Positions 1-7,396 of a stretch of 49,139 nt of DNA are shown here, piece after piece. Source of the DNA: Alcaligenaceae bacterium (GTDB lineage: Bacteria > Pseudomonadota > Gammaproteobacteria > Burkholderiales > Burkholderiaceae_B). Each line of letters opens with the position of its first letter. The stretch's first letter is position 1. The notes beneath the pieces were generated by a model that saw only the letters and a list, made by a program, of their open reading frames with translations, did no database searches and was not told the DNA's origin. The position numbers and the translations under genes were made by a program. The DNA lies in the NCBI GenBank assembly GCA_029265795.1, contig JAJUGV010000012.1, positions 1 through 49,139 on the forward strand, read 5' to 3'.

Positions 1-248
1 AAAACACGGGTTGCGCTGGGACACACAACGTCAAGGAAATATTCCACCAGCTCCGGCGAAAATTGACCGCGCCATGGCAACCGGCTGGTCCGAACGCGTT
101 CCGAGATATTGAGGCGCGACTCATCCATTGAGTACTTCTCGGCTTCAAGAAGCCCATAAGTTTCAGTCACGAGACTTTGCAAGTAGCGAAAAAAGCCAGT
201 GTAACTTAGGGTGGATGGACCCTGCCGAGACTGCTTCGAGCGCCACAT
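1..248 (-). CDS. Probable DNA methyltransferase, N-terminal fragment (runs off left edge)
   Basis: An open frame on the minus strand starts at an ATG at 248 and stays open for 82 codons to the window edge. Near the edge it reads LPWRGQFSPELVEYFLD, followed by VVCPSATRVF. A tryptophan/GQFSP/LVE block just before a V(F/L)DPF-GSGT SAM-binding motif is what I know from N4/N6 DNA methylases of restriction-modification systems; the DPF-GSGT part would lie just outside the window. No good ribosome binding site precedes the ATG, so the start is uncertain. By hand count GC is about 53 percent. The gene lies beyond the terminator at the 3' side of tRNA-Thr, a common island insertion position. The family call is inference from one motif block. 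Confidence 0.5.
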   Translation of the reverse strand, partial: MWRSKQSRQGPSTLSYTGFFRYLQSLVTETYGLLEAEKYSMDESRLNISERVRTSRLPWRGQFSPELVEYFLDVVCPSATRV

Positions 249-260
249 TCAAGGGGGAAC

Positions 261-295
261 TAATAAAAATGGCCTCCCGGTGGGGAGGCCATTTT
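261..295 (-). terminator. Rho-independent terminator of tRNA-Thr
   Basis: A perfect 13-bp inverted repeat (266-278 with 283-295, loop GGTG at 279-282) has a GC-rich core flanked by A and T runs. Read on the minus strand the hairpin is followed by TTTTTATTA, so it should stop transcription leaving the tRNA gene. It is nearly symmetrical and may work both ways. Confidence 0.85.
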
Positions 296-317
296 CAGCG
301 GTAGCCCGCTCGAATTC

Positions 318-393
318 TGGTGCCGGCTAGAAGAGTCGAACTCCTGACCTTCGCATTACAAGTGCGCTGCTCTACCAACTGAGCTAAGCCGGC
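318..393 (-). tRNA. tRNA-Thr (anticodon UGU)
   Basis: The minus strand folds as a complete cloverleaf. The acceptor arm GCCGGCT pairs with AGCCGGC, there is a D arm GCTC-AGTTGGTA-GAGC, the anticodon loop is CTTGTAA (anticodon TGT), and the T arm is AGGAG-TTCGACT-CTTCT. The discriminator base is A and CCA is encoded at 320-318. It lies 35 bp downstream of sspB on the same strand. Confidence 0.95.
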
Positions 394-405
394 AACGAAG
401 TCGGT

Positions 406-411
406 ATTCTA
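406..411 (-). promoter_or_regulatory. Possible -10 box for tRNA-Thr
   Basis: TAGAAT on the minus strand lies 12 bp before the mature tRNA 5' end, the right distance for its own start site. I see no convincing -35 element, and the tRNA may instead be read through from sspB. Confidence 0.3.
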
Positions 412-428
412 CCCGATTTTTTGAAGCC

Positions 429-869
429 TTACTTGACTACGGTGAGGCGAGGGCGCCCGGGCGGGGGATCGTCAGGTTTGTCGCCGTCTTCCGTCGCAAG
501 ATCCGCAGCAGACGCTTCTCCGACAGGTGAGGCTGTGCTACCGGGATAAGGTTCCGAGGCGGCCACTTCGAAGCCCATGCCAGCGCCCGTCTCCCGTGCA
601 TAGATGGCTGATACGGCTGCCACAGGGACGTAGATCTGCTCGGTGACGCCGCCGAAGCGAGTCTGAAATTCGATGTATTCGTTGCCGAGCACCAGGCGAT
701 TGGTGGCTAGAGTGCTGATGTTCAGCGTAATCTGGCCGTCATGCACATGGGCCGGCGGCACGACGGTGTGCTGGTCAACGGTCACCACAATGTGTGGTGT
801 GTAGCCGTTGTCCGTGCACCATTCGTGCAACGCGCGGATCAGATAGGGTTTAGTGGACGATTCTTGCAT
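429..869 (-). CDS. sspB: ClpXP specificity-enhancing factor SspB
   Basis: SspB is the adaptor that binds ssrA-tagged and other substrates and hands them to the ClpXP protease in the cytoplasm. The N-terminal substrate-binding domain starts KPYLIRALHEWCTDNGYTPH and contains the NISTLATNRL stretch. An acidic, proline-rich linker then leads to the C-terminal RPRLTVVK tail, which is the ClpX-docking (XB) peptide of the family. The frame can be extended to a TTG at 881, but the ATG at 869 has GAGG about 8 nt upstream and fits family length (146 aa), so I take it as the start. It follows sspA by 8 bp, the usual sspAB pair. Confidence 0.93.
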   Translation of the reverse strand: MQESSTKPYLIRALHEWCTDNGYTPHIVVTVDQHTVVPPAHVHDGQITLNISTLATNRLVLGNEYIEFQTRFGGVTEQIYVPVAAVSAIYARETGAGMGFEVAASEPYPGSTASPVGEASAADLATEDGDKPDDPPPGRPRLTVVK

Positions 870-877
870 GGCCTGCC

Positions 878-1486
878 TCAACGGCGCATGACCTTCTCGG
901 ACGGTGTCAATGCCTCGATGTAGGCCGGGCGGGAGAAGATGCGTTCTGCGTACTTTTGCAAGGGCGCTGCGTTCTTGGGCAGCTCAATGCCGTAGTGATC
1001 TAGGCGCCACAGCAACGGAGCTATGGCGACATCCAGCATGGAGAATTCTTCTCCGAGCATGAACTTGTTCTTAACCAGTACCGGTGCGAGCTGAGAGAGG
1101 CGATCGCGAATCCCTTGGCGTGCGGCTTCCTGTGCTTGCTTGTCCGTGCAGCCGCGATCTTCAAGTACGGATACGTGAGAGAAGAGTTCCTTCTCGAAGT
1201 TGTAAAGGAACAGGCGGGTACGGGCGCGCATGATCGGGTCAGCCGGCATCAGCTGCGGATGAGGGAAACGCTCGTCAATGTATTCGTTGATGATATTGGA
1301 CTCGTAGAGCACCAGATCGCGCTCAACCAGAATTGGCACCTGGCCGTAAGGGTTCATGACGGCAATGTCTTCTGGCTTGTTGTACAGGTCGATGTCACGG
1401 ATCTCGAAATCCATGCCCTTCTCGAACAGAACAAAGCGGCAGCGTTGGGAGAACGGGCAAGTCGTTCCGGAATAGAGCACCATCAT
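878..1486 (-). CDS. sspA: Stringent starvation protein A (GST-fold)
   Basis: SspA binds RNA polymerase and changes promoter use during starvation and acid stress. It has a glutathione-S-transferase fold but no transferase activity in the studied family members. The protein (202 aa, normal length) opens with MVLYSGTTCPFSQRCRFVLFEKG, the thioredoxin-like beta-alpha-beta unit. It continues with the cis-Pro region NPYGQVPILVERDLVLYESNII and an all-alpha C-terminal half. Two adjacent ATG codons (1486 and 1483) could start it. It lies downstream of petC and directly upstream of sspB, an arrangement I know from Bordetella and Burkholderia. Confidence 0.95.
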   Translation of the reverse strand: MMVLYSGTTCPFSQRCRFVLFEKGMDFEIRDIDLYNKPEDIAVMNPYGQVPILVERDLVLYESNIINEYIDERFPHPQLMPADPIMRARTRLFLYNFEKELFSHVSVLEDRGCTDKQAQEAARQGIRDRLSQLAPVLVKNKFMLGEEFSMLDVAIAPLLWRLDHYGIELPKNAAPLQKYAERIFSRPAYIEALTPSEKVMRR

Positions 1487-1757
1487 GTCGCGGTTTCCAA
1501 TCGTAGAGGTATGAATAAAGGTACGCCTTTTAGGCGGCCCGTGGAAGCAGAACCAGGTTCTGTCACCAACGGACAGGCCTCGTCGTGCGACGAGGCCGTG
1601 ATAGATAGGGCGGAGGCGTGGCGCAGTCGCTGCGTCAATATTGGCAAAGAGCTCGGGCCTGCAGACCGGAGCTCTTCGACACGCCGTTTCCGCTTGATTG
1701 CGGTATCGCCCACACCATTAGATGTGGGCGATGTCGGGAATTTCAAGTTGCAGGAAT
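1487..1757. other. petC-sspA spacer with three inverted repeats
   Basis: I find no gene in these 271 bp, but there are three clear hairpins: a 10-bp stem 1576-1585/1588-1597, an 8-bp stem 1647-1654/1669-1676, and a 10-bp stem 1705-1714/1723-1732. None has a T tract on the minus strand. They are therefore not classical terminators, but may slow RNase decay of petC mRNA or hold an sspA control signal. Confidence 0.5.
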
Positions 1758-2606
1758 TTACTTGACGTCCTTCCAGTAGACGGCATTCAGTCGCCATGCT
1801 ACCCCGAAGAACAGGAACAGGAATAAAAGAACCCAGACACCAAGCCGCTTGCGTTCGAGCTGGACAGGTTCGGCCATCCACCCAAGGAAGTTGGCCAGAT
1901 CGGCGACCTGACTGTCGAACTGGGCTGACGCTTTAGGATCAGCGGGTGTAAAGACAACCTTATCGGATGCGCTGCCGCTGTAGCCCTGCAGAGTCTCGGT
2001 GTTGACTTCGGCGAAGCCTTGAGCATCGTATCGGGCGACAGTGCGCTGCCATTGCGTGCTGCCGTCGTCGAGCTCGACTTGTGCGACTGTGGTGCGTTCC
2101 ATCGTGCGCTCACCCTGAAGCTGCCAGAGTGCGTGCGGCATGCCGACGCTGGGGAACACAAGGTTGTCCCAGCCCATGGGGCGGGATGCGTCGCGGTAGA
2201 AAGTACGCAGGAAGGTGTAGATGTAATCGACACCCGAGGGGCCCAGGTTGGTGGACTTGGCGCGTGCGATTACCGATACGTCGGGCGGCGCAGTACCAAA
2301 CCATTTGGTGGCGTCTTCCTTGCGCATGGCGATTTCCATGAGATCGCCCACACCTTCGCCGGTGAACAACAGGTTGCGTTTGATTTGCTCTTCGGTCAGG
2401 CCGATGTCGGTAAGGCGGTTGTAGCGCAAGGATTTGGCGCTATGGCAGCCCAGACAGTAGTTGACGAAGAGCTTGGCCCCGTTCTGCAAAGAGGCCATAT
2501 CGTTAATGCGCACAGGCGCTTTTTCCAGAGCATAGCCACCTTCTGCGGCGACTGACACCGCGCAGGTCAGGGACAGAGCAATGGTTCCTATCAGCTTTTT
2601 AATCAT
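1758..2606 (-). CDS. petC: Ubiquinol-cytochrome c reductase, cytochrome c1 subunit
   Basis: Cytochrome c1 passes electrons from the Rieske protein to soluble cytochrome c on the periplasmic face of the bc1 complex. The 282-residue protein has an N-terminal signal peptide (MIKKLIGTIALSLTCAVSVAA). The single haem c site is CLGCH at 51-55, and the likely sixth ligand is Met156 in FPSVGMPHALW. A C-terminal anchor helix near residues 256-275 precedes WRLNAVYWKDVK. It is the last gene of petABC, 26 bp after petB. Confidence 0.96.
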   Translation of the reverse strand: MIKKLIGTIALSLTCAVSVAAEGGYALEKAPVRINDMASLQNGAKLFVNYCLGCHSAKSLRYNRLTDIGLTEEQIKRNLLFTGEGVGDLMEIAMRKEDATKWFGTAPPDVSVIARAKSTNLGPSGVDYIYTFLRTFYRDASRPMGWDNLVFPSVGMPHALWQLQGERTMERTTVAQVELDDGSTQWQRTVARYDAQGFAEVNTETLQGYSGSASDKVVFTPADPKASAQFDSQVADLANFLGWMAEPVQLERKRLGVWVLLFLFLFFGVAWRLNAVYWKDVK

Positions 2607-2632
2607 GATCGTTCCGTTACCTTGTGGTGAGC

Positions 2633-4021
2633 TCAGTGGGCTTTGAAGGTGATGCGCTCAGGCACCGGCTTGAACTTACCGAGACGGCCCCATACGGGCA
2701 TCAGGAAGAAGAAGCCCAGGTAGATCACCGTACCGATCTGGCTCATGAGGTTGAATACAGGGCTGGGGGGCTGCGTGCCCAGATAGCCAAGCATCAGGAA
2801 GTTCACGATGAAGATGGCATACAGGTATTTGTGCCAGGTAGGACGGTAACGGATCGACTTGACGGGCGAAGGGTCGAGCCAGGGTAGGAAGCCCAGCAGC
2901 ACCACGGCGCCACCCATCACGACCACACCCCAGAACTTAGCGTCGAAGATGCGGAAGGCGATGGCCAGACCGATGAGGATCAGCGGAACAATGATGCGCC
3001 AGATGCCCTTGACCTTGCCGTTGGCAAACAGAACCACGGCTGCCAGCACGGACGCACCGGCAAGCACCCATGTGAAGTCGGCGGTGATGGCACGCAGCAT
3101 TGAGTAGAACGGCGTGAAATACCACACCGGGGCAATATGCGGCGGTGTCTTCAGGGGGTCGGCAGGAATGAAGTTGTTGAACTCCAGGAAGTAGCCGCCC
3201 ATTTCGGGAGCGAAGAACACGATGGCCGCAAAAACGATCAGGAAGCCGGCCACACCCACGATGTCGTGCACGGAATAGTAGGGGTGGAACGGGATGCCGT
3301 CGACGGGGTTACCCTTTGCGTCTTTGGGGCCGTCCTTGATTTCTACGCCGTCGGGGTTGTTGGAGCCGACTTCGTGCAGAGCCATGATGTGAGCGACCAC
3401 CAGACCGATCAGTACCAGCGGCACGGCAATGACGTGCAGCGCGAAGAAGCGGTTCAGGGTGGCGTCGGACACCACGTAGTCACCACGAATCCAGATGGCG
3501 AGCTCTGGGCCGATAAAGGGAATAGCGGAGAACAGGTTCACGATCACCTGTGCGCCCCAGTAGGACATCTGGCCCCAGGGCAGCAGGTAGCCCATGAAGG
3601 CTTCGGCCATCAGGCACAGGAAAATCGCGACGCCGAAGATCCAGACCAGTTCGCGTGGCTTGCGGTAGGAGCCGTAGAACAGCCCGCGCAGCATGTGCAG
3701 GTAGACCACCACGAAGAACATGGAGGCACCCGTGGAGTGCATGTAGCGGATCAGCCAGCCCCAGGGCACTTCGCGCATGATGAACTCGACGGAATCGAAC
3801 GCCAGTTCGCCGTCGGGCTTATAGTTCATCACTAGGAAGATACCGGTGACGATCTGAATGACCAGCACCAGCAGGGCCAAAGAACCAAAGAAGTACCAGA
3901 AATTGAAATTCTTGGGCGCGTAGTACTCTGACATGTGCGCCTTGAACAGGGGTGACAGGGGAAAGCGCCTGTCAATCCAGCCCAAGAGTCCTGTCGTTTC
4001 GACGGTTTTTTCGCCAGCCAT
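2633..4021 (-). CDS. petB: Ubiquinol-cytochrome c reductase, cytochrome b subunit
   Basis: This is the integral membrane subunit of bc1. It carries haems bL and bH and the Qo and Qi quinone sites. At 462 aa it has the eight-helix cytochrome b layout. Visible marks are the axial histidines in RYMHSTGASMFFVVVYLHMLRG and in FFALHVIAVPLVLIGLVVAHIMALH, GYLLPWGQMSYWGAQV, and the Qo-site motif PVWYF (proteobacterial equivalent of PEWY). It follows petA after an 82-bp spacer holding a strong hairpin. I see no truncation. Confidence 0.97.
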   Translation of the reverse strand: MAGEKTVETTGLLGWIDRRFPLSPLFKAHMSEYYAPKNFNFWYFFGSLALLVLVIQIVTGIFLVMNYKPDGELAFDSVEFIMREVPWGWLIRYMHSTGASMFFVVVYLHMLRGLFYGSYRKPRELVWIFGVAIFLCLMAEAFMGYLLPWGQMSYWGAQVIVNLFSAIPFIGPELAIWIRGDYVVSDATLNRFFALHVIAVPLVLIGLVVAHIMALHEVGSNNPDGVEIKDGPKDAKGNPVDGIPFHPYYSVHDIVGVAGFLIVFAAIVFFAPEMGGYFLEFNNFIPADPLKTPPHIAPVWYFTPFYSMLRAITADFTWVLAGASVLAAVVLFANGKVKGIWRIIVPLILIGLAIAFRIFDAKFWGVVVMGGAVVLLGFLPWLDPSPVKSIRYRPTWHKYLYAIFIVNFLMLGYLGTQPPSPVFNLMSQIGTVIYLGFFFLMPVWGRLGKFKPVPERITFKAH

Positions 4022-4071
4022 GAAACGGCTCCTTTTCTAACTATACGTGGCGTATTTCAGGGATTCAGTAC

Positions 4072-4093
4072 AAGGGGTGGCGAGCCACCCCTT
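4072..4093 (-). repeat. Hairpin in the petA-petB spacer
   Basis: A perfect 10-bp inverted repeat with a GA centre (4072-4081 with 4084-4093, core GGGGTGGC) lies between petA and petB. There is no T tract in either direction. It is more likely an mRNA-processing or stability element inside the operon than a terminator. Confidence 0.5.
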
Positions 4094-4103
4094 AATCGCG
4101 GCA

Positions 4104-4748
4104 TTAAGCTTGATTGTTTTCGTCGACACCGATAGTGATGCGAGTGCCGTCTGCCGAGAACTGGTAAGGAGGAATTTCGAGGTTGTCGGGAGCCGGGACG
4201 TTTGCAAACACACGGCCAGCCAGGTCGAACGAGGAGCCATGGCAAGGGCAGAAAAAGCCCCCCTGCCAGTCTGTCGGCAGGCCCGGGGTGGGGCCCGCAG
4301 CCAGTTGAGGTGTGGGCGAACAGCCAAGATGGGTACAGATACCCACTGCTACGAAGAATTCAGGGTTGCGCGAACGGTATACGTTCTTGGCGTATTCGGG
4401 GGTGAAGCCGGGGCGGTCTGAATTGGGGTCGGCCAGCCGGTCATCGAGCTTGGGCAGCGCGGCCAGCTGAGCCTCGGTTCGACGCAGGATCCAGACGGGC
4501 TTACCACGCCATTCGACCGTGGTCATTTGGCCGGGCTGCAGCGTGGAGATGTCGACTTCGACAGGTGCACCGGCCGCACGGGCGCGCTCGGACGGAGCGA
4601 ACGACGCGACGAAGGGGACGGCGGTTGCGGCGCCCGCTACACCACCAAACGCACAGGCCACGCCCACCCAGGTACGCCGGGAAGGATCGGTCGGTTGCTT
4701 GGGATCAGCCACGTCGGAATCATCGAGCTGTGTCGTAATCTGACTCAT
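4104..4748 (-). CDS. petA: Ubiquinol-cytochrome c reductase, Rieske iron-sulfur subunit
   Basis: This subunit is the high-potential 2Fe-2S protein of bc1 that takes the first electron from ubiquinol. It has a Tat-like N-terminus with SRRTWVG before a hydrophobic anchor, then the cluster-binding motifs CTHLGC and CPCHGS. An in-frame ATG exists at 4766, but the ATG at 4748 has AAGGA at good spacing and gives 214 aa (MSQITTQ...), so I prefer it. It is the first gene of petABC; a candidate promoter lies at 4828-4857. The twin-arginine signal agrees with tatABC being present in the same window. Confidence 0.95.
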   Translation of the reverse strand: MSQITTQLDDSDVADPKQPTDPSRRTWVGVACAFGGVAGAATAVPFVASFAPSERARAAGAPVEVDISTLQPGQMTTVEWRGKPVWILRRTEAQLAALPKLDDRLADPNSDRPGFTPEYAKNVYRSRNPEFFVAVGICTHLGCSPTPQLAAGPTPGLPTDWQGGFFCPCHGSSFDLAGRVFANVPAPDNLEIPPYQFSADGTRITIGVDENNQA

Positions 4749-4827
4749 TCTAGTATCCTTGTTCATGCCCGGATTCCAGGCATACCGTTCGCATTTTGTT
4801 GCTATGCACTTAACGTATCAACCGCGT

Positions 4828-4857
4828 ATTATAGCGTCAGCCCGATAGGGGGGTGAA
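4828..4857 (-). promoter_or_regulatory. Candidate sigma-70 promoter for petABC
   Basis: On the minus strand a perfect -10 TATAAT (4833-4828) is preceded after 18 bp by TTCACC (4857-4852). The predicted leader is about 70 nt. The same AT-rich block reads TATTAT on the plus strand towards mscL, so the spacer could serve both genes. Confidence 0.55.
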
Positions 4858-4875
4858 ACGCATAGGGGGTGTATC

Positions 4876-5337
4876 GTGAGTAAAGTCCGGGGTTTTTTGA
4901 GCGAATTCAAGGAATTCGCGGTCAGAGGCAATATGATCGATCTGGCCGTCGGTGTCATTATCGGCGCGGCGTTCAGTAAGATCATCGACTCGCTCGTGGC
5001 AGATATCATCATGCCGCTAGTCGCTTTCATCGTCGGAGGCGAGGTCGACTTCACCAATCAATTCTGGGTTCTCAGGCTTCCTGAAGGCTATACCGGCCCG
5101 CAGACCTACGACGCACTCACGTCTGCCGGTGCAGTCGTGTTGTCCTGGGGCAACTTCTTAACGATTCTTATCAATTTCATTCTGCTGGCATTTGTGGTGT
5201 TCTGCCTAGTTAAGGCGGTGAATGCGGCACGTCGCAGTCTGGAACGCGAACAAGAGGCCGAGGCACAGGCGCCTGCGCCGCCGCCCGAAGACGTTGCTTT
5301 GCTGCGCGAGATCCGCGACCTGCTTCAGCAGAAATAA
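4876..5337 (+). CDS. mscL: Large-conductance mechanosensitive channel MscL
   Basis: MscL is a homopentameric inner-membrane channel that opens under membrane tension and releases solutes after hypo-osmotic shock. The start is a GTG with AGGGGGTG just upstream. The N-terminal amphipathic helix ([27 protein letters not shown]) contains the glycine-rich pore helix TM1. A periplasmic loop, TM2 ([22 protein letters not shown]) and a charged C-terminal helix ending [12 protein letters not shown] follow. Length is 153 aa, slightly above the 136 of E. coli because of an AQAPAPPP linker. It is transcribed divergently from petABC. Confidence 0.96.
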   Translation: MSKVRGFLSEFKEFAVRGNMIDLAVGVIIGAAFSKIIDSLVADIIMPLVAFIVGGEVDFTNQFWVLRLPEGYTGPQTYDALTSAGAVVLSWGNFLTILINFILLAFVVFCLVKAVNAARRSLEREQEAEAQAPAPPPEDVALLREIRDLLQQK

Positions 5338-5364
5338 AAGGCCGCCTCGAGCTATCGGGTACAG

Positions 5365-5384
5365 GGCCGGCCGGCGAGCCGGCC
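5365..5384. terminator. GC-rich hairpin between convergent mscL and nif3-like gene
   Basis: GGCCGGC (5365-5371) pairs with GCCGGCC (5378-5384) across a 6-nt loop, between two converging genes. There is no T tract, so function as a terminator is only suggested by position. Confidence 0.4.
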
Positions 5385-5406
5385 TAAGCAATTCGGCGGT
5401 TTCTGC

Positions 5407-6180
5407 TTAGATCGGATTGTCGAGATCCAGGAAATCCACGCGAATTCCAAATTGCTTTGCAACGGCGTCGCCTAGTGCCTGAATTCCATAGCGTTCCGTC
5501 GCGTGATGGCCCGCGGCAATGAAGGCCGTGCCACTTTCGTTGGCCAGATGGAAGTTTTGCTCAGAGGCTTCTCCTGTAATGTACAGGTCAACCCCGCACT
5601 CGATAGCGGCTTCCATCATGCCCTGTGCTCCCCCACTACACCAAGCGACGGTTCGGATGGGCTTGTCCGGGTCGCCCACTACGAGGGGGCGGCGCTGCAA
5701 GACATTAGCAATGCGCTCGCCCAGCTGAGCCAAGGTCGCCGGCTGGCAGTGCCCCCGCCAGACCAAGTCAGCCGGGCCGAAGTTTACCGGCGAGCCATCG
5801 TCGTTGCGCTCAGGCACGAATTCGAACAGCCGTGCCAGCTGAGCGTTATTGCCCCATTCCGGGTGTGCGTCCAGCGGCAGGTGGAATCCGAAGACATTCA
5901 AGTCGTGTTGCAGAGCCGTGGCGATGCGCTGACGCTTAATTCCCCGCAAAACGGGGTTTTCATTTTTCCAGAACCAACCATGGTGAACCAGAACGGCGTC
6001 TGCATTCTGTTGCACTGCGGCATCAAGCAGTGCCTGGGAGGCGGTAACTCCGGTAATAATATGACGGATGGTGTCCTTACCTTCGACCTGCAGCCCATTC
6101 GGGCAGTAATCTTTGAAGCGTTGCACCTGCAATACGTCTTCTAGCCATTCGGCAAGATGCCGGGTGGAAACCTGGTTCAT
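5407..6180 (-). CDS. Nif3-like dinuclear metal-centre hexameric protein
   Basis: This belongs to the Nif3/YbgI/DUF34 family, toroidal hexamers with a two-metal site per subunit. It is often annotated GTP cyclohydrolase I type 2, but the true role is unsettled. The 257-aa protein shows PNGLQVEG near the N-terminus, the metal motif LVHHGWFW, FHLPLDAHPEWGNN, and the C-terminal TGEASEQNFHLANESG and AAGHHATERYG blocks, which supply the remaining ligands. Length and motifs are normal. It is divergent from the DegQ-type protease, with 20 bp between the start codons. Confidence 0.92.
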   Translation of the reverse strand: MNQVSTRHLAEWLEDVLQVQRFKDYCPNGLQVEGKDTIRHIITGVTASQALLDAAVQQNADAVLVHHGWFWKNENPVLRGIKRQRIATALQHDLNVFGFHLPLDAHPEWGNNAQLARLFEFVPERNDDGSPVNFGPADLVWRGHCQPATLAQLGERIANVLQRRPLVVGDPDKPIRTVAWCSGGAQGMMEAAIECGVDLYITGEASEQNFHLANESGTAFIAAGHHATERYGIQALGDAVAKQFGIRVDFLDLDNPI

Positions 6181-6200
6181 TATTGATTCCTCAGAGGTCT

Positions 6201-7358
6201 ATGCATCGTTACTGGTTGGTCTTTGCCCAGACCGTGACCGTATGCCTGGGTATTTTATTCATCGTGGCGACATTGCGGCCCGACTGGCTGCGTAATGACC
6301 CTCGCAGGCCGGCGGCCGGCAGCACTGTGTCAACGCCCGTCACGGCAACAGGCGGGTCTGTCGTCCCCAGCTTTGCTGAGGCGGTAGCGCGGGCGACACC
6401 TTCGGTTGTCAATATCTATACCACTAAGGCCGTCGATGTGCCGCTGATTCCCTTGCCGGCCGACCCTGAGTTAAACCGCTTGTTTCGCAGCTTGCCGGGA
6501 TTCACGCAGCGCCGCCAGGCGGGCAGTTTGGGTTCGGGCGTGATCGTTCGCAGTGATGGCTATGTGCTGACTAACTATCATGTGGTGGAAGCTGCTGACG
6601 CCATCCGGGTGGCGCTGAGTGACGGCCGTGAGACGGATGCTCGTGTGGTGGGTGCAGACCCGGAAACGGATCTTGCGGTATTGAAAATCGGGCTACCTAA
6701 GTTGCAGGCAATCGCGGTGGAGGAAGACGAAGCGCTGCGGGTGGGTGACGTGGTATTAGCCATCGGCAACCCCTTCGGCGTAGGGCAGACCACCACACTT
6801 GGCATTGTTTCAGCTCTGGGTCGCAATCGTCTGGGTATCAACATCTACGAAAACTTCATTCAGACCGATGCTGCGATCAACCCGGGCAACTCGGGCGGTG
6901 CGCTAGTGGATGCACAGGGGCGGCTGGTCGGTATCAATACGGCTATTTACTCGGAAACCGGTGGTTCGCTGGGCATCGGTTTCGCCATCCCGGTCAAGAC
7001 GGCACAGCGGATACTGGAAGAGATCGTGCAGTTCGGCAAAGTGACGCGCGGGTGGCTAGGCATCGAACCCCAGGACATCACCCCTGAACTGATGCGGGCC
7101 TTCAAGCTGGAGCATCAAAACGGTGTGATTGTTGCGGGGGTGTTACGCAATGGGCCGGCGCATCTGGCCGGTCTGAGGGTGGGGGATATCGTATTGGCCC
7201 TGAATGACGTGGCCTTGCAGGATTCCATCAGTTTTCTGAATGCCATCGCGCCGCTGAAGCCGGGCAGCGTCGTCACTTTGACGGTGCTGCGCGAGGGGCG
7301 CGAGCAGCAAATAGAAGCTAAGGTGGGGGAAAGGCCGCCATTGACGCGCCGCCGCTGA
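6201..7358 (+). CDS. Membrane-anchored S1C serine protease (DegS/DegQ type)
   Basis: This is a Do/HtrA-family periplasmic protease for protein quality control. The ATG at 6201 has AGAGG 6 nt upstream and is preferred over an in-frame TTG at 6183. The 385-aa protein starts with one hydrophobic helix (about 4-25) that looks like an uncleaved anchor, as in DegS. The trypsin-like domain carries the triad His127 (TNYHVVEA), Asp157 (ETDLAVLKIG) and Ser231 (NPGNSGGALVD). A single PDZ domain (about 280-375, GWLGIEPQDIT) follows. One PDZ plus an anchor fits DegS-like better than DegP. It is convergent with tatC. Confidence 0.92.
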   Translation: MHRYWLVFAQTVTVCLGILFIVATLRPDWLRNDPRRPAAGSTVSTPVTATGGSVVPSFAEAVARATPSVVNIYTTKAVDVPLIPLPADPELNRLFRSLPGFTQRRQAGSLGSGVIVRSDGYVLTNYHVVEAADAIRVALSDGRETDARVVGADPETDLAVLKIGLPKLQAIAVEEDEALRVGDVVLAIGNPFGVGQTTTLGIVSALGRNRLGINIYENFIQTDAAINPGNSGGALVDAQGRLVGINTAIYSETGGSLGIGFAIPVKTAQRILEEIVQFGKVTRGWLGIEPQDITPELMRAFKLEHQNGVIVAGVLRNGPAHLAGLRVGDIVLALNDVALQDSISFLNAIAPLKPGSVVTLTVLREGREQQIEAKVGERPPLTRRR

Positions 7359-7396
7359 GCCGGGCGTAGACCCGCCTGATGGCGCGAGTGTGAAGA

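Noticed and set aside
1115..1765. Long plus-strand open frame across sspA and the petC-sspA spacer
   Set aside because: It lies antisense to sspA, has no ribosome binding site and reads as the complement of a conserved protein; long shadow frames are expected in GC-rich DNA.
3137..3835. 232-codon plus-strand frame antisense to petB
   Set aside because: Composition (His/Val/Asp-rich) is that of a reverse-complement shadow of a membrane protein; no motif or start signal.
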